Source of the DNA: Danxiaibacter flavus
Lineage (GTDB): Bacteria; Bacteroidota; Bacteroidia; Chitinophagales; Chitinophagaceae
Reading direction: 5' to 3'
Length of the DNA stretch: 64,000 nucleotides
NCBI RefSeq assembly: GCF_041060425.1
Contig: NZ_JAULBC010000005.1
Location: 372,001-436,000, forward strand
In this document: in pieces, positions 16,201-25,244 of the stretch
Numbering within the stretch: the first letter of the stretch is position 1
How the letters are laid out: each line of letters opens with the position of its first letter
Made by a program: the position numbers and the translations under genes
Notes under the pieces: model-generated
The model's database searches: none
Told to the model about the DNA's origin: nothing
Seen by the model: the letters and a program-made list of their open reading frames with translations, nothing else

Positions 16201-18989
16201 ACAGGCGGACATTCATCCGGATTACTTATCTCAAAATCAGCGACGGGTTTCACCACCTTTATTAGCTTTTCTTTGGTTATTGTATCCTTACAGGCTGGCA
16301 TATTTTGTTCCGCTACTGTGAGGGTTACTGAATACCGGTTCACATCTTCGGGATAGGCGTGCGTGGGGCTGGACAAGGAAGACGAGCTGCCATCGCCAAA
16401 AAGCCACACATTCATTGTTCCCGACGAAGTGGTGGATGCATTATAAAAATTCACGATCCCGCTTCCACACATGGAGTCCCTGCTAACGCTGAAACCTGCC
16501 TTTGGCCAATAGCTTTTAACCAACTTGCTGACGGTTTTTGGCGCCGACTTACATTTATCCACATCTGTTACGACGAGCTTTACAGAATACTCAGCCGCAA
16601 CGGCCGATGCATTTTTGAAAGGCAATAAAATCTTTTCAGGGATATTGTCTTTAGTGTACGACAATGTGGGCGTTGATGGTTGAGCATCGCCTGTGCGCCA
16701 TATATACCAATCCCATTTATCTATCGGTAAAGATGCATTCGGTGTGGACTTATCGGTGACGGCCTTGGTAAATTCAAGCGCTTTGCAGCTCAATATATCC
16801 GGTGCGTTATAATCCGCCTGCGGACCGCTGATTTGAACAAGATCAGGATATGTACCCTCTGTTATGCATCCGAGTTTATCAGTGATCTTGAGAGAAACCG
16901 GATATTTCCCGTTGGAACTGTACGTGTGTGTTGTGTAGCCATCTTCAGCAGGATCGAACGAACTGTTGTTGATTGTTTTGGTGGATTTATCGCCAAAGTT
17001 CCATACATATTGCTTTACATACTGTGCATGAATTCCGGACGTTCTGAACGGCACCTGCGTCTGCGTACAAGTAGCAGTTTTAGTAAGATAAATGATTGGT
17101 TTTTCATCAATGATCACCATTTTTTTGGTTGATGTACTTACAGCTCCTGTTAATGCATCCTTTCTTGTTACTGTTACATCATATTCTCTCGTTCCCGCAG
17201 CGGTGTATGTGTGAACAACAGGGTTCTTATTTCCTGTTGTGGTACCATCTCCAAAATCCCAGCTCAAAACAGAATAGTTATTATCCGTTCGTTTGCTAAA
17301 GTCATCCGTGAATATGATGGTGTTTTTATTTTCACAGGTGTTTAAAAAGCTAAATCCACCGCTGGCGGCATTTCCTCCGCTGCCACTGCCATCATCCCTG
17401 CAGTTGTCGTTAACCTGCACACTTATTCCATTTGAAACAGCAGTACATCCGTTTTCCGTGGCTATTTCTACCTTAACAATGTAAGAGCCTTCATTTATGT
17501 AAAAGTGACCAGCCGTATTTGTGGTTGTTGTTGAAGAGGTGTTATCGCCCCAGTCCCAGGTGTAAGATACTATTTGTTCATTCGCATTGGCTGCAGCCGT
17601 GGCCTGTATAACCAAAGGCTTACAGCCTTGTTGCGGAACAACATCCAGGGTTACCGATGGCTCCCGCAGATCCACAAATTGACTTACGGGTGAACTTTCG
17701 CAACCCGATATTTTGTCCTTAATAGTAAACGTTACATACTTTGAGGCGGCAGAAACGTAAGTATGCTCCGGATCTTCCAATGTGCTCAATTGTCCGTCAC
17801 CAAAGTTCCATACATATTCATAGCCGGTTCCTTTGTAGTTTGAAATATTATCGAACCGGATAGCGAAAGGCGACTTACAAAGATGTGTTGGTGTTGCCTG
17901 AAACAAGGCTATCGGCGATGATTTGACGGTTGTGAAAGACGTAGCCTCGGAAGTACAGCCGATTGCCGACACCGCTTTTACTTTTATAAGATACGTTTCA
18001 TTGTTGCTGAAGATGTGGCTTGCCGAAGCTCCGGCGGCGCTTGTATTATCATCCGGAAAGTACCATGTTATATTTTGTGCCAGCGATGAAGGGGAAGCGA
18101 TGGCGGCATAGTTAGCAGATTTGCCAGTGCAGACTATTAACGGTGCCGACGAAATACTCACATTTGGCGTACCCGCATAAATGTAACGCGACGCGATAGA
18201 TGATGGACAGTTTGTACCATTGTTCACAGTTAACTTCACATTGAATAAGCCGGCGGCCTGGAACTCGTGTTGTGGATTTTTATTGCTTGAGGTTCCTCCG
18301 TCACCAAAATCCCATGAATAACTAACGCTCCCATTCCCGGTAGATGTGTTATTGAAATTGATCGAGAAAGGACAGCTACATGAGCCATTTTTGTCGGAGC
18401 TAAATGCCGCTTTCGCGGGGTCAAATACTTTTATTATTTCCTTTGCGGCAACTTCGCTCTTGCAGTTATAGTCATTGTAAACAATAAGAGAAACGGTAAA
18501 ATCTTTTTTATCTGAAAAAGAATGTACAGGGTTTTGAACTGTACTGCTTCCGTCACCAAAATCCCACTGCCATTTGGTTATCGCACCTGAAGTGGTGGTG
18601 GACCTATCGGTGAACGTAACATCCAGCGGCGCACAGCCTGCTACTGTGCTGGTTTCAAAACCGGCAACAGGTCTCGGTTTAACAATGATTGTTTTAGCAC
18701 TTGAAACAAGCTGCCTTCCATCTTCCATCACCAGGGTTAGGGTAATTGGAAAATCTCCGTCTGTAATATAATTATGCCCGGCTTCAATATCCTTTGCTGC
18801 AAACGTGCCGGTAGTGCCATCGCCAAAGTTCCAGGTACGCGACACTACATTTCCCGGGATATTCGACACATCCGTAAACTTTACAGCGACAGGTGTGCAT
18901 ACTCCGGAAAGGGAAGTATCAAAAGCCGGAGCTTGAGCAATTGTTTTTAATGACATTAACAGAGAAATATACAAGAACAACGGTCTCAT
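13227..18989 (-). CDS. Giant PKD-repeat surface protein with T9SS type B (CHU_C) C-terminal domain
   Basis: A 1920-residue secreted protein. After a signal peptide (about 1-20) come roughly 18 PKD-like repeats, many with the hallmark WDFGDG or WNFGDG; others are degenerate and carry W-I/L-N/D-D in its place (for example SYKWKVNGELI and TYKWLINDSLI). The last 94 residues (1827-1920) are the gliding-motility-associated C-terminal domain: YIPTAFTPNGDGIND, then FRIFDRWGKLVF. This domain directs export by the type 9 secretion system and surface anchoring. The protein is probably an adhesin or polymer-binding surface filament. It is monocistronic, with its own terminator. Confidence 0.93.
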   Translation of the reverse strand: MRPLFLYISLLMSLKTIAQAPAFDTSLSGVCTPVAVKFTDVSNIPGNVVSRTWNFGDGTTGTFAAKDIEAGHNYITDGDFPITLTLVMEDGRQLVSSAKTIIVKPRPVAGFETSTVAGCAPLDVTFTDRSTTTSGAITKWQWDFGDGSSTVQNPVHSFSDKKDFTVSLIVYNDYNCKSEVAAKEIIKVFDPAKAAFSSDKNGSCSCPFSINFNNTSTGNGSVSYSWDFGDGGTSSNKNPQHEFQAAGLFNVKLTVNNGTNCPSSIASRYIYAGTPNVSISSAPLIVCTGKSANYAAIASPSSLAQNITWYFPDDNTSAAGASASHIFSNNETYLIKVKAVSAIGCTSEATSFTTVKSSPIALFQATPTHLCKSPFAIRFDNISNYKGTGYEYVWNFGDGQLSTLEDPEHTYVSAASKYVTFTIKDKISGCESSPVSQFVDLREPSVTLDVVPQQGCKPLVIQATAAANANEQIVSYTWDWGDNTSSTTTTNTAGHFYINEGSYIVKVEIATENGCTAVSNGISVQVNDNCRDDGSGSGGNAASGGFSFLNTCENKNTIIFTDDFSKRTDNNYSVLSWDFGDGTTTGNKNPVVHTYTAAGTREYDVTVTRKDALTGAVSTSTKKMVIIDEKPIIYLTKTATCTQTQVPFRTSGIHAQYVKQYVWNFGDKSTKTINNSSFDPAEDGYTTHTYSSNGKYPVSLKITDKLGCITEGTYPDLVQISGPQADYNAPDILSCKALEFTKAVTDKSTPNASLPIDKWDWYIWRTGDAQPSTPTLSYTKDNIPEKILLPFKNASAVAAEYSVKLVVTDVDKCKSAPKTVSKLVKSYWPKAGFSVSRDSMCGSGIVNFYNASTTSSGTMNVWLFGDGSSSSLSSPTHAYPEDVNRYSVTLTVAEQNMPACKDTITKEKLIKVVKPVADFEISNPDECPPVAVSCTNKSFNAGPGTWTFSEGGSSAQKDISGHLYEMGGDYMIKLHVEGVDGCIDEITKPIHIKGPAGKLRYENTVGCVPFDFEMKVTDTKNVTSYSWDFGDGTLPVDPTAFAQTHTYTAPRKYLPNVIISSDEGCHISLVNEDSVIVDKVSAAFQLDSLRFCGNGTASVKEVSAASAVSEIASYKWKVNGELISDEIHPTAFKYNTPGEYEIALEIKNEYGCEASANEKVSIYEEPVVSINGREVVCLAKEVASFDYSAGIERPDAIETYKWLINDSLISTNEHPNVNYRQAGVHDLKLIATTINGCIDSSSKRIVIDNVRASFTTSANSICGENRNIFFTNTSTPANTIAKAEWDFGDGNYSVANNGTSHKYDLYGDVKAALFVTTENGCTDKSDAITIHLNQSPVLNIKGNNVICLPSDSPVLNYKPDITSADPIHSYSWLIDGAFVSADTILNTNYRQSGKHNLTLISTTKNGCTDSAIMTITIDSVKADFLVLDSVRCGAGNVSFINTSSSAFPITGYLWRLDDSIYHDQSTLTRYYAGKGNHTASLHVTTENNCSSSLTKENAIEIYGNPAVELFANKESCLNTPVDFIALTSSEDKIISYQWIVNNTPVKGVAHHAVKMFSDTGNYIVSYKAISEHDCTDSSSMLLIVHPLPSPVITHDTTICRGSAVTLRATGTDNYSWNNGSGDNLATRTGASLSVKPLVSTNFYLTATNKYNCSITDSVFVKVDKPVDLKVCDTQTICKGAKAQLSATANTSLFLWDNYASLNNPTIASPIASPLTSTAYHVTGVSGNACPDEKKSVMVNVVDNPIVSLGSDITVPAGSPVTLHASASGNIKSYLWNIATASKCISCQDLNFIADHDESIVLRVLTQEGCTASDTIAVHVLCNKEAVYIPTAFTPNGDGINDIFYIRGHALKKIKNFRIFDRWGKLVFYRENFTPNDIKAGWNGVVGGRPTAQSSTFIYIVDAVCQEDKNIQLKGTVLLIR

Positions 18990-19249
18990 GAAAGGATTTG
19001 GAGTTGAATTAGAACATGGAACTAAATTGGATTGTTACAACGTTAGGGCGCTACCCGTGTTTCTCACGGCTGCTATTGAATGGTTGTGACAGCGCTGAAT
19101 AATTACCCGTATTTGAACAATTGTTGAAAAACGAAGTCATGCAATTATTGGTGTTCAGTTTTTAAGGGAAGCATGAGTTTTATAAAAGGGCGACAACCAA
19201 ATATAAAAAAGTTTTATGTAAAAAGTTTACTCAACCTTTCCCTTATTAT

Positions 19250-20662
19250 TTACCAGATCCACCACTCAGCACCGATGCCAATAAACTGACCGATGCTCTT
19301 AGCTCCAGACTGTTGCAGATAAGTTGAATACAGATTGTTTGAAGCGAACTTGTTATAAAAAGCACATTCATATACAAGCCTGATCTGTGGTCTGGCCCAC
19401 ACGTCGCGTTTTCCGGTAGGAACTATTGTGGGAATAATACCCAGCTTAAACATGGTTGCATACGGTTGGGAACCATCTTTTCTGGCAGCGTAGTTGGCTT
19501 CATGGAGCAAGTGAAACCAATTGGTTATGTACCATTGCCCTCTGAAGCCAACTGCCAGATCGGTTTTTCTGTTAAATACCTGCCTGTTCATAAAGTCCGG
19601 AGCCTTATTTGTACTATCTGCCGCACCCTTGCTATGGGTATAAAGTGCATATCCGTTCAGGGAATAATTCCTGTTAAAGTTGGCAAGAAAATGTTCTGTG
19701 AGCGCAATTGAATAAGCGTTCTTAAACTTTCCGGTTTGCAAATTGGGAGCTCCGTAAGTAAGGAAGGTTTTTGAACCACCACCATCTCCGCCATTTGCGA
19801 TTCCATATCCATAACGTGCAGAAAATTGCTGAAAAGATCCGTCGAGGAACTGTTTTATCGGGATAATATGTTTTACACCAAGAACAAAGCCGAGATCCGC
19901 AGGGTAATTATATCTTGTTGTATCGCTTACCGTTGCATTGTTGAGCTTGTGGAATTCGCCCAATATTTTAAACTGTCCCCATTTATTGCTAAAAAGCTGT
20001 TGCTCCAGGATATAAACCTGCCTGCCGCGGAGACCGAGCACTGGCGTATTGTTTACAATGTTCAGATAGAAATATGGCGGCACAGAACTGCTTGTATCTA
20101 CTGCACCGGGCAGCATTACAGCGAATTGCGTGTTTTTGTACTTGATGCCAAAGCCCTGGCTGGTGTGATCATCAAAGTAAAAATAATCGGCGATATGAAT
20201 ATCACCTCCCCTGAAATAGCGTGCTCCCACCCAAACGGACCAGTTTGATCCTGCAATTTTCTTTGCTTCTACATATAGTTCCGGAATAGCTGTGGTGATA
20301 CTACCGAATGATTTGGAAGTACTTCCTCCGATCAGTTGTCCTTGAGTGGGAAAAAAACCAAACCTGACCTGTGCATCAATGCTGGTGGTATCTTTATTGG
20401 CAGTTACAGGACTGAAATGAAGTGCACCGGCAAGTTCAAAATAATCACCTTCCTCCAGGCGACCGCCTACTGCGCCCATGCCGTTCAGGTTAAGATTGCG
20501 CCCTACAGAGCCAGTAATACCAGGCGCCCAGCCCACACCCACGCGACCATAAGAGCCGAAGGAAAAAAGTTTGTTGCGAACAACCGGTTCCTGGGCCAGG
20601 CTGAAGAATGACAAGCAGATTCCCAACCATGTACAAAGAACATACAATGCTTTCCGGTACAT
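19250..20662 (-). CDS. LamB-like maltoporin/carbohydrate porin family
   Basis: A 470-residue outer-membrane beta-barrel with a signal peptide ending in SLAQ and a terminal aromatic (EWWIW). Several blocks match the maltoporin pattern: FGSYGRVGVGW at the mature start, GRLEEGDYFELAGAL, and WVGARYFRGGDIHIADYFYF, the counterpart of the RFYQRHDVHMIDFYYW region in E. coli LamB. Such porins let maltodextrins or other sugars diffuse through a greasy slide of aromatics. It is not beside a SusCD pair, and no LacI palindrome like those at 3.3 kb is seen in front of it. The family assignment is from remembered LamB sequence, so moderately sure. Confidence 0.7.
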   Translation of the reverse strand: MYRKALYVLCTWLGICLSFFSLAQEPVVRNKLFSFGSYGRVGVGWAPGITGSVGRNLNLNGMGAVGGRLEEGDYFELAGALHFSPVTANKDTTSIDAQVRFGFFPTQGQLIGGSTSKSFGSITTAIPELYVEAKKIAGSNWSVWVGARYFRGGDIHIADYFYFDDHTSQGFGIKYKNTQFAVMLPGAVDTSSSVPPYFYLNIVNNTPVLGLRGRQVYILEQQLFSNKWGQFKILGEFHKLNNATVSDTTRYNYPADLGFVLGVKHIIPIKQFLDGSFQQFSARYGYGIANGGDGGGSKTFLTYGAPNLQTGKFKNAYSIALTEHFLANFNRNYSLNGYALYTHSKGAADSTNKAPDFMNRQVFNRKTDLAVGFRGQWYITNWFHLLHEANYAARKDGSQPYATMFKLGIIPTIVPTGKRDVWARPQIRLVYECAFYNKFASNNLYSTYLQQSGAKSIGQFIGIGAEWWIW

Positions 20663-20799
20663 AGCGAAAGTTGGTTTATCTTATAACAACAAAAGGTAAA
20701 ATGAGTTGAAATAAAAGAAACTAAATTTCACATATAACCGTAAAACCAAATAAGTGGTTTTTACGGATACGCTTTGTTTACCGCGAACACCTGACCCGG

Positions 20800-21252
20800 C
20801 TATTTATAGGCAACAAACAATCCACCTGATTCATTTCTTTCCCAAATGATTTTTCGTCCGAAACCCATACTGCTGTCTGTTAATTTAACTGCACTTAGGC
20901 GGATGGTAAAAATTTCTCCTTTCATGGCAATCGCCAGGGGATGTCTTTTATTATAAAAGAACGAAGCATCTCTGCATAAAAGATGCTTCGGATCAAGAAC
21001 CTCTCCGTTAAATTGTATGCCTTTTATCGCCAGCTTGTTTAATTTGTCTGGCAAAATGGTACCTGAAACGCGCGCGTTTTCCCTGATTAAAAGAGCATGT
21101 TTTGAATTGGAAGAAGACTTAAAGTAAATAAGTCCTTCTTCAGCATTGAAAGCGAAAAAACATGTAAAACAATAAGGCTGGGCTTCAGTATCGATACAGC
21201 AAATAGTAGCCGCTGTTTGTTCTTTTATAAAATCTGCAATCTGCTCATTCAT
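20800..21252 (-). CDS. Pyridoxamine 5'-phosphate oxidase-like flavin-binding protein
   Basis: A 150-residue protein from ATG 21252. An upstream in-frame ATG at 21306 adds 18 residues that lie across the likely promoter, so the shorter form is preferred. The fold pattern is that of small PNPOx-like split barrels: ATICCIDTEAQPYCFTCFFA, IYFKSSSNSKHALLI, then KGIQFNGEVLD. Members bind FMN, F420 or heme, and many are uncharacterised reductases. A TATCTTTG -7 box sits at 21285-21292, giving a leader of about 25 bases. It is a single gene. Confidence 0.75.
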   Translation of the reverse strand: MNEQIADFIKEQTAATICCIDTEAQPYCFTCFFAFNAEEGLIYFKSSSNSKHALLIRENARVSGTILPDKLNKLAIKGIQFNGEVLDPKHLLCRDASFFYNKRHPLAIAMKGEIFTIRLSAVKLTDSSMGFGRKIIWERNESGGLFVAYK

Positions 21253-21284
21253 AGTACAGTGTTTATTTTTATTGGCAGAAGGCG

Positions 21285-21292
21285 CAAAGATA
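21285..21292 (-). promoter_or_regulatory. -7 box of the PNPOx-like gene
   Basis: Minus-strand TATCTTTG followed by CGCC is an exact TAnnTTTG match and resembles the common TACCTTTGC form of this phylum. It also decides the start codon, because the longer frame from 21306 would begin upstream of it. No good TTG -33 is visible. Confidence 0.5.
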
Positions 21293-21353
21293 GCAATTAT
21301 GGACAAAAATGTCCTTAATAGAGTCGTTATTCAACGATCATTGGGTATATTCC

Positions 21354-21391
21354 TTAAAAAAAACACGACTTCTGCTTTCAGAAGTCGTGTT
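21354..21391 (-). terminator. Intrinsic terminator of the T9SS type A gene
   Basis: Perfect 13-bp arms AACACGACTTCTG (21362-21374) and CAGAAGTCGTGTT (21379-21391) enclose CTTT. On the minus strand the stem is followed by a T-run (21354-21361). It lies 25 bp after the stop of the gene at 21416. Confidence 0.88.
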
Positions 21392-21415
21392 AAACAATTA
21401 TCCGGGTAAAATCCA

Positions 21416-22918
21416 TTATTGCACCACCAGTTTTTCGGTAGTCACTTTCGTTCCATCAACTACACTTACCATGTACAGGCCTTTTGGCAGCATACCTATT
21501 TGAAGTGTCTGAATACTTTTGTTTGTTATGTTTTCTTTAATGAGCGCATGTCCTTTTAAATCGGTAACAGTAAGCCATACAGATTTTTCCTGGTTATGAA
21601 CAGTCCGGGTAACTGTTACATAACTGGTAGCGGGATTCGGGTAGAATTTAATTCCGTTGTCCTTTTTCCTGTTAATCCATACTGCTTCTATATTACTGTA
21701 GGAAACATTTCCATTGGCATCGGTTTGCTTTATGCGATAGTAGTTAACACCTTCAACAGGTGCTTCATCCAGGTAATCCAATGCTTCCACTTTCTGTTGT
21801 TTTCTTGCGGATGCTGCAGGATTCAGTGGCTTGAATGTAATGCTGTTGGGCCCCCGTTCAACCATATAAGTTGAGCTTTCATCAGCCATTTCCGGTGTCC
21901 AGTTAAGCCTTATTTTATCATCATTTTGCAGAGCGATCAGGTGGATAGAAGCGGCGGAGGCAGTTACTGTAAATGAGTCCACACGCACAAGGCTCCAGTT
22001 GTTCTTCGCATCCTTTACACGCAAATGCAGATAATGTTTTTTACCCGTAGTAAGTCCGGATGGTACTAATAGCGCAAGTGTTTTCTTAACCGTGTCGGCT
22101 TGCGGTGAAATTGTTACGGCATGTCCTTTTCCAACGCCGGGATCGGTATCTACAAAGTATTCAGCCGCAGCTATGGACGGCATGTTAGCTGCAAATGCGG
22201 TTACGTGAATTAAGCCACTTGCTGCCGGACCATAATGGCCAGATGTATCCTTAAACCTGATGTATAAAACATGCAGGCCTTCCTGCAAATTGCCGACTGA
22301 AAGAGACTGTGTTGTGCTTATAATATCAGACCGGCTAAAGGATAATTTGGTTCCTTTATCTTTCCCCGGATCTGTATCAAAAAAATATTCTGCACCGGAC
22401 AGTTGCGGCATCGCCGAAGCATGGGCCGTGATATTTACCGGCCATGCGCTAACAGGACCGTAATGTCCAGCACTGTCATTATATCGCAAATACAATATAT
22501 GCGTACCTTCTTTCAGGTTCTTAGCTGTGAACAACTGTGTGGTGATAACCGATTGTGCTCCGGAAACATTTATTGGTGCCGCCTTGTTTGTGCCGGGATC
22601 TGTGTCAAAAAAATACTCCATTGTTTTCAGGCCTGGCATATCGAAATATTTATCAACCGCAATAAGAGTCGATGTCCAGGATCCCCATTGCCTGTTTTCA
22701 TTCTGAAAACGGATGTACAAGATGTGAGGGCCTTGTGACAGCCCTGCAGCAGATAAGCTAAAGGTACTTCTGATGGTATCGGCAGCAGTAAAAGTTATCG
22801 ATTTGGCTTTGCCTGAACCCGGGTCCGTATCAAAGAAATATTCCAGTCGGGATAGCTTTTGTCCTTTAGAAACCAGGAATCCAAGCAGTAGAGCCAATAT
22901 GTATAGTGTCCTTTTCAT
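21416..22918 (-). CDS. Secreted protein with EYFFDTDPG repeats and T9SS type A sorting domain
   Basis: A 500-residue protein from ATG 22918, which gives the signal peptide MKRTLYILALLLGFLVSKG; a longer start at 22954 would put 12 extra residues before it. Four tandem units each carry (E/Y)YFFDTDPG or VDTDPG, then a hydrophobic ILYIRF or LYLRY strand. An Fn3-like segment (LNWTPEMADESSTYMVER) precedes the C-terminal Por domain: FYPNPATSYVTV and LPKGLYMVSVVDG. The C-terminus directs export by T9SS. The DTDPG repeat may bind calcium; the role is unknown. The gene ends at a strong terminator. Confidence 0.9.
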   Translation of the reverse strand: MKRTLYILALLLGFLVSKGQKLSRLEYFFDTDPGSGKAKSITFTAADTIRSTFSLSAAGLSQGPHILYIRFQNENRQWGSWTSTLIAVDKYFDMPGLKTMEYFFDTDPGTNKAAPINVSGAQSVITTQLFTAKNLKEGTHILYLRYNDSAGHYGPVSAWPVNITAHASAMPQLSGAEYFFDTDPGKDKGTKLSFSRSDIISTTQSLSVGNLQEGLHVLYIRFKDTSGHYGPAASGLIHVTAFAANMPSIAAAEYFVDTDPGVGKGHAVTISPQADTVKKTLALLVPSGLTTGKKHYLHLRVKDAKNNWSLVRVDSFTVTASAASIHLIALQNDDKIRLNWTPEMADESSTYMVERGPNSITFKPLNPAASARKQQKVEALDYLDEAPVEGVNYYRIKQTDANGNVSYSNIEAVWINRKKDNGIKFYPNPATSYVTVTRTVHNQEKSVWLTVTDLKGHALIKENITNKSIQTLQIGMLPKGLYMVSVVDGTKVTTEKLVVQ

Positions 22919-23181
22919 TATAAAATGTTGTTTATTGGCGGAGTGTAAGTGCATTCAGAAACAAATGAATCCAGCCACAATCAAATAGACGTTTGGTATG
23001 ATACGCCCCGTTATAAGCATACTTTCACCGGCTGTATTCTTTCATGGAGGATTCATTGTCAAGGGGGTCTTTGGTTCACTTTAATACAGGGGCCGGGTTT
23101 AAACCTGGTAACGAGTAACTGATAATGCTTGCTTTATCCGCCAGGTTACAGAAGATGCATCACTAAACATGGAACAGGTAA

Positions 23182-24255
23182 CTAATTGTTTTTCCGTGCT
23201 TCAAGCGTAACTGAAAGCGTTCCGTTAGATGCTACCGTCGGGTTCGCAATTTTCATCGTGAAGATATAAGGCAATCTGCTGGTTCTGCTATTGTTCCAGT
23301 TCAGGCTTCCGGTTGTGTTGTACAATAAGCCCATATCTTTTCCATCGTTGCCTTTATTATTTGCAGGACCAGCAGCAATGGTAAAGTTCAACAAGGGGTT
23401 ATCTGTTCCGCTATTAACCAATGCCTGGTCTGCCATCTGCGGATCCTGGTTAAGAACATTGCCACCACCATCAACATTGCTGTTTTGTGTCCAGGGTGCG
23501 GTTGCGGGAGTATTGAACGTTATATTGTTTTTGAAAGTGCATTTTACGGTGGAAGATGTGCCATATACCGGAGCTGCTTTGCTGAAAATATTATTCTGAA
23601 TTACAAGGTTGTAGCAGGCATAATAACTGTTTGTTCCAAACGGATAATACAAGCCGCTGTAATAAAACAGGTTATGATCTACGACAATATTGGAAGAATT
23701 TGTGAAATAGAGAATCCCGCCGGCATAAAACAGGTTGTTCTGAATAATAAAATTGGAAAAGTAAGAAGCTACATTTGCCTGGATGTAAGATTTTTCAAAC
23801 CAATTGCCTTCAAACAGGTAGCCGCTATAAGTAAGCGTGTTGGCGCCGATGGTAATACTTCCTGTGAAATGGTTACGGATAAAACGGAGGTTGTTGATGG
23901 AAGCTGTAGTAATATTCAGTCCCACAAATGTGAGTCCCTGGATTTCAGATCCGCTTGCTACGGCGTTATTGATCACGCTTGTTGCAACTGTAGCAGGCAC
24001 AGCAGAGATCTGACTTTGTGGCCACCAGCCTGGCCCTATAATTACCACGCGTTTATTTGCCAGGGTAAAGCCGGTATAAGTTAAGGATGTGCCTTGCACC
24101 ATGATAGTGTCTCCGTTTCCACTTGCATCTATTGCAGCCTGAATGGTGCTATACTGTGCAGAAGGAGTTGGTATGTTACAAACTGTTCTTACAGCAGCGA
24201 AAGAAAAACTGCAAATCATTAACAACAGCGGCAGGAAAGTGTATATCTTTTTCAT
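23182..24255 (-). CDS. Secreted right-handed parallel beta-helix protein
   Basis: A 357-residue protein starting at ATG 24255, which is followed by a clean signal peptide (MKKIYTFLPLLLMICSFSFA); codons upstream in frame lack this logic. It opens with YSTIQAAIDASGNGDTIMVQ, the typical entry of pectate-lyase-like beta-helices, then strand repeats rich in Asn (FIIQNNLFY, VVDHNLFYYSG, LVIQNNIFS). No catalytic residues of pectate lyases can be assigned and there is no T9SS sorting domain at the C-terminus. It may be a surface or periplasmic structural or polysaccharide-binding protein. It is a single gene. Confidence 0.78.
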   Translation of the reverse strand: MKKIYTFLPLLLMICSFSFAAVRTVCNIPTPSAQYSTIQAAIDASGNGDTIMVQGTSLTYTGFTLANKRVVIIGPGWWPQSQISAVPATVATSVINNAVASGSEIQGLTFVGLNITTASINNLRFIRNHFTGSITIGANTLTYSGYLFEGNWFEKSYIQANVASYFSNFIIQNNLFYAGGILYFTNSSNIVVDHNLFYYSGLYYPFGTNSYYACYNLVIQNNIFSKAAPVYGTSSTVKCTFKNNITFNTPATAPWTQNSNVDGGGNVLNQDPQMADQALVNSGTDNPLLNFTIAAGPANNKGNDGKDMGLLYNTTGSLNWNNSRTSRLPYIFTMKIANPTVASNGTLSVTLEARKNN

Positions 24256-25244
24256 TTTTCTGAGTTTTCTTTTAACAGATGATAATATTTTGGTTAGCAG
24301 CAACCTCCAATACACAAAAAAGTATTGATCAACCATTCGTTTGTATGGTTGGTACATTGCGACACTTGAGTGAACCGGGATTACTTTATTGAACGACTAT
24401 CAGAATTGTGTTGTAAACCTAGTATTGGCCACAGGTTTTTGCAATCAGCATTTATTTTTTGAAGATGCTTTATGATTTTCTGACAGAAAGGATTGATTTT
24501 TTGAAAAGGCGAGGTTGGGTTTCACGCGGCGAACGCAAAGAAGCGGCGGCGCTGCGGAAAACCATGCTTCACGTTTTAGTGAACAGGCAAGATGTTTAAC
24601 AACCACAAAAAGAGAAACATTTTAGAAAAAGTCAACTAAATCCCGAAGGGATGAAATTGTTATAGAATGATATAGACGGCGGTATTTAAAACCCGAAGCC
24701 CGCCTGACCGGACGGGCAGGGGTTGACATTATACTATGCCACCCTTTCAGGGTTTGAATAAATAATTTATGCATTTACTATAATAATTTCATCCCTTCGG
24801 GATTGTATCGGGTAATGATAGCCAGGTAGCCAACTTAGTCTCAGAAAAAAAATTCATAATTCGCACCAGAATGATGCATTCCATTTTGAAGTTTTTTATT
24901 GTCATGCGGTTTTTCATTGCTTTCGGAGCCGTAAGTAAAACGTGGTTAACCACAATCAAAAAGAGATGACAGTACGCTTTTTGATCGGTAGCCCGTAGGG
25001 CTTTAAGCTCAATAGATATTCTAACATACATGGTCTTTATTGTCCGTAGGACATTAACCCTTTTTATTTGGTTAAAGCCCAACGGGCTACAAGGTTCCCG
25101 ATTCGATTATTTCTATTGAGCTTTATTCCCTACGGGAAAAATTGCAGCCGTTATAAAATCTGTCTTTGCTACGACAGGTAGTCGATAGTCGAATGCAACG
25201 CCACCAGTTAAATATCATGTTGTTTTTCTTCGCTTTCGAAATCG
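24256..25244. repeat. Long gap holding two inverted-repeat modules; no supported gene
   Basis: Nothing recognisable is seen at 24256-24630. At 24641-24661 the unit CCCGAAGGGATGAAATTGTT begins, with its inverse at 24782-24806 (AATTTCATCCCTTCGGGATT) and a CCCGCCTGACCGGACGGGC hairpin between them. At 24991-25017 and 25108-25134 is a second inverted pair around CCCGTAGGG...AGCTCAATAGA, with GGTTAAAGCCCAACGGGC between. CCCGAAGGGATG units are common intergenic repeats in Bacteroidota (from memory). A 97-codon frame here is inside the repeats and is not credible. Confidence 0.65.

Noticed and set aside
24789..25082. A 97-codon minus-strand frame in the beta-helix/ThrE gap
   Set aside because: It spans parts of two inverted-repeat modules; its composition follows the repeats and not a coding sequence.
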